Assembly (NCBI RefSeq): GCF_014905415.1
Contig: NZ_BNEO01000001.1
Span: 310,001 to 374,000 of the forward strand
Direction: 5' to 3'
Origin: Virgibacillus salexigens
GTDB lineage: Bacteria; Bacillota; Bacilli; Bacillales; Amphibacillaceae
DNA: 64,000 bases
Part shown: piece after piece, positions 20,533 to 29,897 of the stretch
Position numbering within the stretch: the first letter of the stretch is position 1
Layout: each line of letters opens with the position of its first letter
Notes under the pieces: generated by a model
Database searches by the model: none
What the model saw: the letters and a program-made list of their open reading frames with translations, nothing else
What the model was told of the DNA's origin: nothing
Position numbers and translations under genes: made by a program

Positions 20533-20673
20533 ATGAAGGTTAAGATGAATGTACAAACAGCTTATCATGGTGATCTCCTTCGTGCAGGAAAAACGTATGT
20601 TGTTGATAAGGAAACAGCAAAACGTTGGATTGCCAGTAAACTAGCAATTAGAGTAGAGGATAACGAAAAATAA
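20533..20673 (+). CDS. Small conserved-looking protein, 46 residues, unknown
   Basis: Starts MKVKMNVQTAYHGDLLRAGK, then TYVVDKETAKRWIASKLAIR and an acidic end. RBS GGGAG lies 9 bases from the ATG. The pattern of a short beta-rich sequence with Gly-Lys-Thr-Tyr and a Trp-Ile pair resembles tiny proteins seen in phage structural modules and scattered on Bacillaceae chromosomes. No function is known to me. It ends where the 20672-20943 repeat begins. Confidence 0.6.
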   Translation: MKVKMNVQTAYHGDLLRAGKTYVVDKETAKRWIASKLAIRVEDNEK

Positions 20674-20943
20674 GAGTAGAGGCTGGGACATCATTAGCCA
20701 AGAACAAGCTAAAGCGGGTTTTATTATCGTATTTTGATGATCGAACCCGCTTTTGTGTGGGTTGTTCTTAAGATATGGATACGGCAGCTGAGTGAAACGA
20801 AAGCTGTCTGACTAAAGCCGTACCCGCAGATAGCAGGCAGGCATCTGCAGTGTAAGTCACCCTAAGTGTATAGGATAAATGTCAGACAGTTCTTATCATT
20901 AGAAGATTCGCCTTACCAGGGTTTTGTCCCAGCCTATACTTTT
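20672..20943. repeat. MITE-like structured repeat with 18-bp inverted ends
   Basis: Ends are AGAGTAGAGGCTGGGACA and TGTCCCAGCCTATACTTT, 16 of 18 complementary. Inside are several nested stems: AAGAACAA/TTGTTCTT enclosing AAAGCGGGTT/AACCCGCTTT (20711-20753), GATACGGC/GCCGTA, GCAGAT/ATCTGC, and AGCTGTCTGAC/GTCAGACAGTT. No reading frame. GGCTGGGACA-type ends are familiar from repeats in low-GC Gram-positives. Confidence 0.7.
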
Positions 20944-21015
20944 ACTTTGATAAATATAAAAGCCGAATCACCTAGATAGAGGCGATACAGCATATATAAG
21001 TAATCAATCGGATTG

Positions 21016-21255
21016 CTACTTGTTTGCAAAAAATGCTTCTGCTTTTTCTAGGAAAACTTCCTGTTCTTCCGTTATATCATATTCTTCTTCAATTGCATCT
21101 ACTGGGCAAACTGCTTTGCAGGCACCACAATCAATGCAAATATCAGGATCGATGTAAAATTGATCAGGGCCTTCTTCTATACAATCAACAGGGCAAACAC
21201 TTACGCATTCACCTGACTTTTCACTTTGACATGGATCTAAGATTACAAATGCCAT
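21016..21255 (-). CDS. Ferredoxin with two clusters (7Fe/8Fe type)
   Basis: 79 residues. Two cluster motifs: CVSVCPVDC in the N-terminal half with an extra Cys in DPCQSEKSGEC, and CIDCGACKAVCPVDAIEEE in the second. The first set is spaced as in FdxA-type 3Fe-4S/4Fe-4S ferredoxins. GGAGG stands 9-10 bases before the ATG. The acidic tail (EEQEVFLEKAEAFF) is usual. Single gene. It differs from the P450-linked ferredoxin at 16481, which binds one cluster. Confidence 0.9.
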   Translation of the reverse strand: MAFVILDPCQSEKSGECVSVCPVDCIEEGPDQFYIDPDICIDCGACKAVCPVDAIEEEYDITEEQEVFLEKAEAFFANK

Positions 21256-21358
21256 CTAGTTTAACCTCCTTATCTCTTTAAAAACAAGTCTTGTCCACTT
21301 CTTATTTAATGATACATGACGTATGCATTGCAAGTAAACAGCTTAGAGATAATTCAGT

Positions 21359-22890
21359 CTATAGATAAATCTCGACACCAAGACCAAATGGAATACCTAA
21401 AAATACAAATAACAGTAATAATACGATCCAGGTTAGTAAGAAACAGATTGAATATGGTAACATAAGGGCAATTAATGTACCGATACCCGCTTTTTTATCG
21501 TATTCACGCATAAAGGAAAGTACGATAATAATATATGGATTCATCGGTGTAATAATATTTGTTGAAGAATCTGCAATACGATATGCTGCCTGAATAAACG
21601 CTGGGTGATAATCCAAGAAATAGAACATCTTAATAAATATAGGCGCCTCTAGCGCCCATTGTGCAGACCCGCTGAAAATAAATAAATAAATAAATTCAGT
21701 ACCGCTGTTAATATCACAAAGCCAATAACGACCGTAATCCCTGTGAATCCGATGGACTCAAGAAAATTAGCACCGCTGACAGCTATCCATGATCCAATAT
21801 TTGACCACTCAAAATAAGCAATAAATTGCGCCGCAGCAAAAATGAGTACGATAAAACCAGACATATCTTTCATCGCTTCCCCCATATATTTTCCGATGTC
21901 CCTTGAGCTTGTAATATTTTTTACGGTTACACCATATGCAACTCCAGCGATAATAAATAAAATTAAAATTAGTGGGATAATTCCATTTAAAAATGGAGAA
22001 GGCACAATACTTCCATCTTCACTACGAAGTGGGGAGTTTGATAAAAATAGTACAATTAAAATAAGGGCTATATAGGCAATGCTGGCAATTGCTGCATTTT
22101 TCAACCCCTTAATTTCCATTGGTTTGGCTGCTTCAAATTCCTTCTTCAATTCCCCTTCATAATTGCCTAAACGAGGTTCTACGATTTTTTCAGTCACAAT
22201 TGCTCCGATAATAGATAAAACAACGACGGGCGCAATCATGAAATACCAGTTATCAACCGGCGTTACAACGATGTTTTTCATCTAATGTTTTCATAACTTC
22301 AGTGGAAATACCTGATAACAATGCATCGGTTCCTGTCACCATAAAGTTGGCAGTAAAACCAGCACCTATCCCAGCAAACCCTGCAGCTAAACCGGCTAAC
22401 GGATGTCGACCTATATTATAGAAGACCATTGCTGCCAGCGGAGGTACAATAACAAACGCAGCATCCGAAGCAATATTTCCAAGGATGCCTGTAAAAATAA
22501 CAGCATAGGTTACGAATGCAGGTGGGGCTTTTAATATCGTACTTTTAATCCCCGTTTCTAATATTCCAACTTTATCGGCTAATCCAATTCCCAACATCGT
22601 TGCTAAACAATACCAAGTGGTGCAAAACCTACAAAGTTATCCAACATAGATGTGAGGATATACTCTAAACCTTCTTCAGATACTAAACTCTTGATGGCTA
22701 CTTCCTGTCCATCTCCAGGCTGGGTAAATGTCACGTCAAACCATGAGATGATCCAAGATAGTAAAATGACAATTCCGGCTAAACTGATAAACAGTATAAA
22801 TGGATCAGGCAGCTTATTTCCAACCCGCTCAATTCTATTTAAAAAGCTAGTCATAAATGATTTCTGCTTCTTTGCTGCCATTCTTTCCAT
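21359..22890 (-). pseudogene. AbgT-family aminobenzoyl-glutamate transporter, three frameshifts
   Basis: Joined, the pieces make an AbgT transporter of about 510 residues: NRIERVGNKLPDPFILFISL at the start, NIASDAAFVIVPPLAAMVFY in the middle and HPAFIQAAYRIADSSTNIIT near the end. Frame is lost three times. Near 22604-22608 one T appears missing from GTTTTAG (stop TAG at 22603). At 22274-22278 a run of five A (minus strand) has one too many. At 21676-21696 the TTTA tetranucleotide stands at four copies, where two or five would restore the frame. Downstream of two intact M20 hydrolases, so the operon has hydrolases but a broken importer. Confidence 0.85.
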
Positions 22891-22900
22891 CCTTTCCAAA

Positions 22901-24196
22901 TCATTTATTGCTGTGATTTGTCTGTATAATGTTCGTTAGTGCTTCCACAGCAACTGGCAATACATCTTCTTGAAAATCAAACGAAGGATGATGATGTGGA
23001 AAATCTAAAGGTGTACCAAACAGCATATAGGTGGCTAACCCGTTATTTGCTTGAACACGATTCATCATAAAACTTGCATCTTCGGATCCAGAAACAAGAG
23101 CTACAGGCCAAACCTGTTCAATATACTTACCTTTATCACAGGCTATTTCAATGGAAGATATAAGTTCGTTGCTACCTTTTAGTTGTTCTGTTTGACCAAC
23201 AGCTTCTATTTGATATTCTACCCCTTGCATCATCGCTGAAGCCTTAATAATGCGTTTAGCTTCATTTTGCATATAGGAATTCATTTCTTCTGTTTCACCA
23301 CGTGTCTCGATTTCCAAATAAGCATCAGCAGGTATGATGTTTCGCCCACTACCTGCCATCATTTTCCCTACATTTATCCTGGTAATTCCACCGCTGTGAC
23401 GGGAAATTCCATATAAGCTGGAAACAGCAGACGATGCTGCTAGTAAGGCATTCTTGCCGAGTTCTGGTTTCATGCCAGCATGAGAGGATACACCTTTAAA
23501 TGTTACATTTAATTTTGAAGATGCTAAAAATCCATCTACTGTTGCTGCAACTGTTCCTACCGGCAACGATTCGATTCCAATATGGCCCGAATAAAAATAA
23601 TCGACATCATCAAGCCAGCCATTTGCTGTAATCGCCTTCGCTCCCCTGCCTCCTTCTTCAGCAGGCTGGAACAGTAAGGTGAATTTACCACATAACCGTT
23701 CGTGGTAATCCGAAATGAAAGATGCTACACCTAGACCAATGGTCATGTGGCCATCATGTCCACATGCATGCATTACTTGCTCATTTAAGGAAATAAAGCC
23801 TTGTTGATGAGGGAAATGGGAAGTTTCTCTAGTTTCTTGGATTGGGAGTGCATCTATATCAAATCGTAAGGCTACATGATCTCCGGGCCTCCCTGTATTC
23901 CAGGTTGCGATTACTCCTGTCATACCACCTTGCATACGATCAAGAATGTCTTTTTCTACCCCATGCTTGATTGCCTTTGATTCATAAAATTGAAGCTCTT
24001 TTGATGATGGGATACCAAGCCGTGCTTCTTGTTTCATAACATCTTTTCCAATATGGATGGTAAACCCTAACCGCTCTAATTCCTTAGCCAATTTATAGCT
24101 CGTGACATATTCGGTAAACCCTAATTCTGGATATTGATGAAAATCACGGCGCCATTGTATGAGCTGAGGTGTTATGCTTTCAATAAATCCCTTCAT
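22901..24196 (-). CDS. M20-family amidohydrolase, AbgA-like
   Basis: 431 residues. Zinc peptidase fold: LRFDIDALPIQE (metal Asp), VMHACGHDGHMTIGLG (metal ligands), FQPAEEGGRGAKA (catalytic Glu-Glu), and GSEDASFMMN and HHHPSFDF near the C-terminus. The insertion near residues 55-90 (MKQEARLGIPSSKELQFYES) is characteristic of AbgA, subunit A of p-aminobenzoyl-glutamate hydrolase. The start overlaps the stop of the preceding hydrolase by one base (TAATG). AbgA and AbgB work as a pair in Escherichia coli; the neighbour could be the partner. Confidence 0.85.
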   Translation of the reverse strand: MKGFIESITPQLIQWRRDFHQYPELGFTEYVTSYKLAKELERLGFTIHIGKDVMKQEARLGIPSSKELQFYESKAIKHGVEKDILDRMQGGMTGVIATWNTGRPGDHVALRFDIDALPIQETRETSHFPHQQGFISLNEQVMHACGHDGHMTIGLGVASFISDYHERLCGKFTLLFQPAEEGGRGAKAITANGWLDDVDYFYSGHIGIESLPVGTVAATVDGFLASSKLNVTFKGVSSHAGMKPELGKNALLAASSAVSSLYGISRHSGGITRINVGKMMAGSGRNIIPADAYLEIETRGETEEMNSYMQNEAKRIIKASAMMQGVEYQIEAVGQTEQLKGSNELISSIEIACDKGKYIEQVWPVALVSGSEDASFMMNRVQANNGLATYMLFGTPLDFPHHHPSFDFQEDVLPVAVEALTNIIQTNHSNK

Positions 24197-25392
24197 TAGC
24201 TATCACCCGTTGCTAACGCATTTAACGTATCAAGAGCAACTTGTACGAACATTGAAGTTCCAAGTGGCAATGCACGTTCATCTAATTGGAAATGAGCATC
24301 ATGAAGGGGTGCCTGTTCATCAGCATTTTCTATTTGGGTTCCTAGCCAAATAAATGCACCAGGATATTTTTCTAAAAATCTACTAAAATCTTCACCCGCT
24401 AAAGAAGGATTCACTTCTGGTGTTTCTCCTTGAACGCGAGCTGCAGAAGTTCGAGCAAGCCTTGCCCATTTTGGTGTATTAATGGTAGCTGGATACCCAT
24501 CTAAATAAGTAATATCTGCCTTTGCTTCAAAGGTTTCTGCGACTTGATTGGTAATCGTAAAGAACCGTTCCTTTAATCGTTTACGAATATGGGGAGCATA
24601 GCTACGAATTGATCCTTGTAGTGTTACTTGATTCGGAATGATATTCGGTGCTTCTCCACCCTCGATTGTTCCAATGGTAACAACAGATGCTTCTAATGGA
24701 TCTAAACTTCTGCTCACAATCGTTTGCAAACTTGTAATTAAATGGCCTGCCGCAACCATCACATCATTGGTTTGATGTGGCATGCTTGCATGTCCACCTT
24801 TTCCTGTTAAGATGATTTTAAAGCGATCGGAAGCTCCCATCATTTCTTTATCGCGGATACCAATCTGTCCTACTGGTAGGTCTGGCCATACATGCTGTCC
24901 ATAAATAATATCTGGTGTATACTCATGAAACACCCCATCATCTAACATGACCTTCGAGCCACCAACAGGAGAATCCTCTTCAGCAGGTTGAAAGACTAAT
25001 AGAACTGTCCCATGTAATGATTCCCGCATCTGTTGGAGGACATAACCCGCCCCTAACAACATAGCAGTATGAGCATCATGTCCACATGCATGCATAATCC
25101 CTGCATGTTTTGAAGTGAAATCGTGATTATTTAACTCTTGTATTGGCAGAGCATCCATATCAGCTCGCAAGGCTACTGTCTTTCCCGGATGCTTTCCTTC
25201 AATAATTCCTAACACACCATATTTAGCAAAACCAGCTTGAAAGGTTACTCCATACGTTTTCAGTTTTTCTTGTATAAAACGGGAAGTTTCCGCTTCTTGG
25301 TTGCTTAATTCTGGGTTTTGGTGTAAATGACGGCGCATTTGAATAACGTCATCTTGGATATGATGTAAAAGACTTTCTCTTATGCTCGCCAC
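24196..25392 (-). CDS. M20-family N-acyl amino acid / aminobenzoyl-glutamate amidohydrolase
   Basis: 398 residues from GTG 25392, which has GGGAGG nine bases upstream; a much longer ATG start at 25470 is rejected for lack of a site. Motifs: RRHLHQNPELSNQE, VALRADMDALPIQE, IMHACGHDAHTAMLLG, FQPAEEDSPVGGS, LTGKGGHASMPHQTND and PSLAGEDFSRF. Resembles AmhX/YhaA/carboxypeptidase-type enzymes that strip acyl or aminobenzoyl groups from amino acids. First gene of the abg-like operon, coupled to the AbgA-like gene. Confidence 0.85.
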   Translation of the reverse strand: MASIRESLLHHIQDDVIQMRRHLHQNPELSNQEAETSRFIQEKLKTYGVTFQAGFAKYGVLGIIEGKHPGKTVALRADMDALPIQELNNHDFTSKHAGIMHACGHDAHTAMLLGAGYVLQQMRESLHGTVLLVFQPAEEDSPVGGSKVMLDDGVFHEYTPDIIYGQHVWPDLPVGQIGIRDKEMMGASDRFKIILTGKGGHASMPHQTNDVMVAAGHLITSLQTIVSRSLDPLEASVVTIGTIEGGEAPNIIPNQVTLQGSIRSYAPHIRKRLKERFFTITNQVAETFEAKADITYLDGYPATINTPKWARLARTSAARVQGETPEVNPSLAGEDFSRFLEKYPGAFIWLGTQIENADEQAPLHDAHFQLDERALPLGTSMFVQVALDTLNALATGDS

Positions 25393-25586
25393 TGTTTCAT
25401 TCCTCCCTGTATTTTGCGACATTATTCTAAAAACTTTATTACACAAAAGTATACCGAAAAATTCAGACAATGTATATTATTTTAGGAAAATTTATAAATA
25501 TGAATTGATTACCAATTACGGTTTTAAATTTGTAAAATGCGGGAATTCCATAATTATCACTAGATAAAGATAAAGGAGTTTTAATA

Positions 25587-25784
25587 ATGAAAACATATAC
25601 GGTAACACCAAATGTAGATGCAACAGGATGGTTCGTAAAGTTAGAGGATGTAGCTCCGGAAGAGTTATATGATGCAAAAGATGAAGCGATTAGCGAAGCA
25701 ACACGAATGGCGAAAGAAAACAGTCCTAGTAAGGTTACAATATTGGATAAATTCCACAATATTGTCGAAGAAACAAGATATTAA
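25587..25784 (+). CDS. DUF2188 small protein
   Basis: 65 residues: MKTYTVTPNVDATGWFVKLE, then DAKDEAISEATRMAKENSPS and VTILDKFHNIVEE. The order of W-x-V strand, Ala-rich helix and final strand matches DUF2188, small soluble proteins of unknown function common in bacilli. GGAG sits 9 bases from the ATG. It converges with topB and shares its terminator. Confidence 0.8.
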   Translation: MKTYTVTPNVDATGWFVKLEDVAPEELYDAKDEAISEATRMAKENSPSKVTILDKFHNIVEETRY

Positions 25785-25789
25785 ATAGA

Positions 25790-25824
25790 AAAAACGTGTC
25801 AGATTTAATCTGACACGTTTTTTA
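25790..25824. terminator. Bidirectional terminator between DUF2188 gene and topB
   Basis: A near-perfect 17-bp inverted repeat AAAAAACGTGTCAGATT/AATCTGACACGTTTTTT with a one-base centre; T-runs on both strands. Confidence 0.92.
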
Positions 25825-27996
25825 TTTATTTTTAAATTTTGCAAGTTGTTCGGCAAGGGCATTGTTACTGAACCCTTCATCTTGTTTCTTCAAATACTTA
25901 TTGACTTCCTTTCGGGAAACATTATGTTTCTTTTCTTTATCTTTACGTGCTTGAAACGTTGATAATTTTTCACGATGCCCACATTTACACATGAAGATTT
26001 GTCCATCTCCTTCACCACGTAGCTCAAGGCGTTTATGGCAATTCGGACAACGTGCATTTGTTTGTTTAGCAATGTTTTTCTTATGGCCACAGGAACGATC
26101 CTGACAAACAAGCATTCTTCCTTTTTTGTTTGCAATTTCTAACATCAACTTTCCGCATTCTGGACATTTTGTTCCAGTCATATTATCATGCTTGAATTTT
26201 TCCTGACTCGATTTAATTTGCTGAACTACTTGCTTCGTATAACCTTTAATTTCAGACATGAACTGGTTTTTGTTTAATTTGCCATCTGCAATTTTTGTCA
26301 ATTTATCTTCCCATTCTGCTGTTAATGCTGGAGAACGCAATTCTTCTGGAACCAAGTCGAGTAATTGCCTTCCAGTCGATGTAATAAAAATGTACTTTCC
26401 TTTCATTTCCATATACATGTTATTAAATAATTTCTCAATAATATCAGCTCTGGTTGCTACTGTACCGATTCCACCCGATTTGTTTAACGTGTTTGCATGT
26501 TTTTTGTCATTTGAACTCAAGTAACGTACAGGATTTTCCATTGCCTGTAACAGCGAGCCCTCGGTAAAACGTTCTGGTGGTTTCGTTTCACCAGCTGTTA
26601 TGGTATACGTTATATTTGAAAGGGTTTGACCTGTTTCTAAAGCAGGTAACTGTTGATCATCTTCTGCTTCCCCCTCATCAAAACGATGATTATAAACTTC
26701 TTTCCAACCTTGTTTTTGAATGACTTTTCCTCTAGCTGTAAACTGTTCTCCCTCTGTTTCTGCATAGATGGTTGTTTGTTCATATTCAAATGGATCAGAC
26801 AATACAGCTAGAAAACGTTTCACTACTAAATCATAAATTTTCCGCTCTTTATCATTTAAATCAGCAAGCACAACATTTTCTTCTGTTGGAATAATTGCAT
26901 GGTGATCCGATACTTTGGAGTTATCCACAACCGATTTTGTTAAATTTAAATCTTTGTTTAGAATTTTATACGCTGTACGAGCGTATTGATCGACACCACA
27001 AGCTTTGACACGATCCTTCAACGTAGAAACAATATCGGTTGAAAGGACCCGTGAATCGGTTCTCGGGTATGTTAAAACCTTATGTTGTTCATATAACTTC
27101 TGCATGATCGATAAAGTCTGTTTCCCAGAAAAATGAAACATACGGTTTGCATCACGCTGCAATTCTGTTAAATCATAAAGTTGAGGGGCTGATTTTTTCT
27201 TGTGTTTTTTATCAATATGTTTAATTGTCAGTGGTTGATTGTTCACTTTCTGTTCGATTGTTTGTGCTGCTTCTTTGGAAAATATTCGTTTATTATTTTT
27301 ATTATCTTGCCAAGTTAACGAAAAGCCTCGATTTGTTCTGGCAGCTATTCCATAATACTTCTTTGGAATAAAGGATTTGATTTCCTCTTCTCTTGCCGCT
27401 ATCATCCCAAGGGTTGGCGTTTGTACTCGGCCAGTAGATAATTGGGCATTATATTTCGTCGTCAATGCCCTTGTAGCATTTAAACCTACATACCAATCGG
27501 CTTCTGAACGTGCAACCGCTGATGCATAAAGGTTTTCAAACTTCGTACCTGACTTTAATTGATGAAAGCCATCACGAATGGCTTTATCCGTAACAGAGGA
27601 AATCCATAAGCGTTTAACCGGCTTATGAACACGTGCTTTTTCCAAAATCCAACGGGCAACAAGCTCTCCTTCTCTTCCTGCATCTGTGGCGATAACGATT
27701 TGATTCACATCACTACGATGAAGCTGTGTCTTAACAACATTAAATTGCTTGCCGGTTTTCTTAATTACCGATAGTTTTAGATTAGACGGAAGCATAGGCA
27801 AGTCTTCAAGCTTCCATGTCTTGTATTTATTATCATATACTTCAGGGTCTGCTAATGTAACAAGATGACCTAACGCCCAGGTTACGATATATTGGGAACC
27901 TTCCATAAAACCATTGCCTTTTTTATTACACTTTAAAACTCGAGCAATATCACGGCCAACGGAAGGCTTCTCAGCTAAAACAACTATTTTACTCAT
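25822..27996 (-). CDS. topB: DNA topoisomerase III (type IA), TopB
   Basis: 724 residues. N-terminal Toprim domain (VVLAEKPSVGRDIARVL; ATDAGREGELVARWIL), then the type IA core with the active-site Tyr310 in TYPRTDSRVL and GGIGTVATRADIIEKLF. The C-terminus has zinc-ribbon-like Cys sets: CPECGKLMLEI, CQDRSCGHKK, CPNCHKRLEL and CKCGH. It relaxes negative supercoils and decatenates DNA through single-strand passage. Length agrees with Bacillus TopB. Single gene, convergent with the DUF2188 gene. Confidence 0.95.
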   Translation of the reverse strand: MSKIVVLAEKPSVGRDIARVLKCNKKGNGFMEGSQYIVTWALGHLVTLADPEVYDNKYKTWKLEDLPMLPSNLKLSVIKKTGKQFNVVKTQLHRSDVNQIVIATDAGREGELVARWILEKARVHKPVKRLWISSVTDKAIRDGFHQLKSGTKFENLYASAVARSEADWYVGLNATRALTTKYNAQLSTGRVQTPTLGMIAAREEEIKSFIPKKYYGIAARTNRGFSLTWQDNKNNKRIFSKEAAQTIEQKVNNQPLTIKHIDKKHKKKSAPQLYDLTELQRDANRMFHFSGKQTLSIMQKLYEQHKVLTYPRTDSRVLSTDIVSTLKDRVKACGVDQYARTAYKILNKDLNLTKSVVDNSKVSDHHAIIPTEENVVLADLNDKERKIYDLVVKRFLAVLSDPFEYEQTTIYAETEGEQFTARGKVIQKQGWKEVYNHRFDEGEAEDDQQLPALETGQTLSNITYTITAGETKPPERFTEGSLLQAMENPVRYLSSNDKKHANTLNKSGGIGTVATRADIIEKLFNNMYMEMKGKYIFITSTGRQLLDLVPEELRSPALTAEWEDKLTKIADGKLNKNQFMSEIKGYTKQVVQQIKSSQEKFKHDNMTGTKCPECGKLMLEIANKKGRMLVCQDRSCGHKKNIAKQTNARCPNCHKRLELRGEGDGQIFMCKCGHREKLSTFQARKDKEKKHNVSRKEVNKYLKKQDEGFSNNALAEQLAKFKNK

Positions 27997-28158
27997 CTTT
28001 AAAATCCTTTCTTAAAAGACCTATCCTTTATCTTATCACATTTCACCTTCCGTTTCAGATTAAAGCAGCTAAACTAACTCATGATAAAAAGTTGGATACG
28101 CACAACAAATATAAAATAACCATACAATACCTTAGAAATAGATAAAGGAATTGGTGCC

Positions 28159-28770
28159 ATGCTTTTTTATACTGGTTTAATTTTTTTAGTTATTGCAGTT
28201 AGCTTAGACGGGTTTGGAGTAGGTATAACTTATGGCATGCGAAATATTCGTGTACCATTAAATGCATTACTTATTATTATGCTTTGCTCAGGTATTATCG
28301 TTTTGCTGTCAATGACGATTGGAAATATGTTAACTTCCATTCTTTCTCCAAATATTGCTGGGATGCTTGGTGGAAGCATATTAATTATACTAGGGAGCTT
28401 TGCGTTATTTAATTTGATCACTCCCAGAAAAGAAATAGAAGAGAAAGATACCAATCAAAATATTTTGTCCACTGTTCTATCTACTCCAGATAAAGCTGAC
28501 TTAGATCGCTCTGGTGTTATTTCTCCAACCGAGGCAATCCTGCTAGGTTCGGCATTAGCGCTTGATGCATTCGGTGCTGGAATTGGCGCCTCTATGTTAG
28601 GCTATGGGGCATTTTTAACAGCTGGTTTAATTGCAATAATGAGTGGTACATTTCTATTTTGTGGATTAAAAGCAGGGATATGGTTAGCTAAAAGCAGACA
28701 ATTACAACGAATGACGTTTCTTCCGCCACTTCTATTAATTGCTTTGGGAATAACTAGCCTATTCCACTAA
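28159..28770 (+). CDS. ytaF: Sporulation membrane protein YtaF (MntP/LysE-like fold)
   Basis: 203 residues, six predicted membrane helices in two halves of three. Each half holds the repeated motif with an acidic residue in the helix: AVSLDGFGVGITYGMR and ALALDAFGAGIGASML. This internal repeat is the mark of MntP/YtaF metal-exporter-like proteins; YtaF members are linked with sporulation in Bacillus. The loop between halves (residues 95-120, with KADLDRSGVISPTEA) is typical. AAAGGA stands upstream of the ATG. Confidence 0.88.
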   Translation: MLFYTGLIFLVIAVSLDGFGVGITYGMRNIRVPLNALLIIMLCSGIIVLLSMTIGNMLTSILSPNIAGMLGGSILIILGSFALFNLITPRKEIEEKDTNQNILSTVLSTPDKADLDRSGVISPTEAILLGSALALDAFGAGIGASMLGYGAFLTAGLIAIMSGTFLFCGLKAGIWLAKSRQLQRMTFLPPLLLIALGITSLFH

Positions 28771-28795
28771 GAGTGCGAATATAATGGGAAACACA

Positions 28796-28831
28796 ATGTA
28801 AGGAACACTGGGTTTCCCTTTCACTCTAAAT
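28796..28831. terminator. Terminator between ytaF and the SDR gene
   Basis: 7-bp stem GGGAAAC/GTTTCCC with a long loop followed by TTTC, between two convergent genes. Confidence 0.5.
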
Positions 28832-29622
28832 TATAAGGATTTTATTAACCCGCCATCAACAATTAGTGACTGCCCAGTAATATACGTATTGGAAGCTGAA
28901 GCTAAAAACAGGATTGCTTTTGCAAATTCTTCTGGTCTTCCATAACGTTTCATTGGTATTTGGGCCTCTGCTTTGTTCATTACTTCTTCTTCTGATACCC
29001 CTAGCTTTCCAGCTTGTTTTCGATTTAAATCAAGAATTCGGTCTGTCTTTACTGAACCAGGCCCCACAGTATTGATTAATATATTGTCCTGGCTTAGTTC
29101 CTGAGCCAATGTCTTAGATAATCCGACAATACCTGGACGCATTGTATTTGAAAGCACCAAATTATCTAAGGCTTGCTTAATTGATGACGATGCAACATTG
29201 ACAATATGACCGGCTTGCTGCTGTTGCATTTGTGGTACTACCGCTCTAATCGTTCGTATAAAACTAAGTAAGTTTAATTCAAAGGCGTGATACCAATCTT
29301 CATCGTTCATTTCTAAAAAACTTCCTGCTGGAGGTCCTCCTGCATTATTAATTAACACATCAATTGTTTTCCGTTGGTCTAAAATAGAGTGAATCATTTG
29401 CTTAATCGCTTGAGGATCTTTCATATCACAAACAACATAAGAAACGGAATTATTACCCGTCTTCTGTTTGATCTCTTTCACTGCCTGCTTGAGATTTGTT
29501 TCATTACGACTGCTAATATAGACAACTGCTCTCTCTTCAGCAAACGCTGTAGCAATAGCTTTCCCCAAACCTTTACTCCCAGCTGTTACAATGACTGTTT
29601 TATCTTGTAACTGCATATCCAT
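28831..29622 (-). CDS. Short-chain dehydrogenase/reductase-family protein lacking the usual catalytic Tyr-x3-Lys
   Basis: 263 residues. The NAD(P)-binding start is clear (VIVTAGSKGLGKAIA), as are the NNAGG motif and VNTVGPGSVKTDRI. The active-site segment reads NLVLSNTMRPGIVGLSKTLA; aligned with the usual YSASKAALIGLTKSLA, Tyr is replaced by Ser and Lys by Arg. The catalytic Ser region (NVASSSIKQ) is present. It may be an atypical SDR with a changed mechanism or a non-reductase role. GGAG with an 8-base gap supports the ATG at 29622. Single gene. Confidence 0.85.
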   Translation of the reverse strand: MDMQLQDKTVIVTAGSKGLGKAIATAFAEERAVVYISSRNETNLKQAVKEIKQKTGNNSVSYVVCDMKDPQAIKQMIHSILDQRKTIDVLINNAGGPPAGSFLEMNDEDWYHAFELNLLSFIRTIRAVVPQMQQQQAGHIVNVASSSIKQALDNLVLSNTMRPGIVGLSKTLAQELSQDNILINTVGPGSVKTDRILDLNRKQAGKLGVSEEEVMNKAEAQIPMKRYGRPEEFAKAILFLASASNTYITGQSLIVDGGLIKSL

Positions 29623-29728
29623 GTAATCATCTCCTTCTACATATAAAAACCCGAAATGACTTTCCCTTCATCCATTATAAAGGAAGTATTTCGAGTTAAC
29701 TATTTAAAAGTTTGAATCTTATCGTTAA

Positions 29729-29797
29729 TTAGAATAAAGAGACGATCCAACCAATTACGACAATTGCTCCAATAATCATTAAAATCGTACGTATCAT
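29729..29797 (-). CDS. Tiny single-pass membrane protein (lmo0937-like)
   Basis: 22 residues from ATG 29797 (MIRTILMIIGAIVVIGWIVS and two more), or 25 from the ATG at 29806. AAAGGA is 8 bases from the inner start. Almost the whole chain is one hydrophobic helix ending near a Trp. Resembles the very short lmo0937-type membrane peptides annotated in Listeria and bacilli; function unknown. Too short for certainty. Confidence 0.5.
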   Translation of the reverse strand: MIRTILMIIGAIVVIGWIVSLF

Positions 29798-29897
29798 CTT
29801 TCTCATCCTTTCGTTTTATCCGTGTTAGTTGAATACCCCTAATACACCCATAAGAAACATTTCATTTCGTTATCAAACATTAAAATTCCATACCTTC

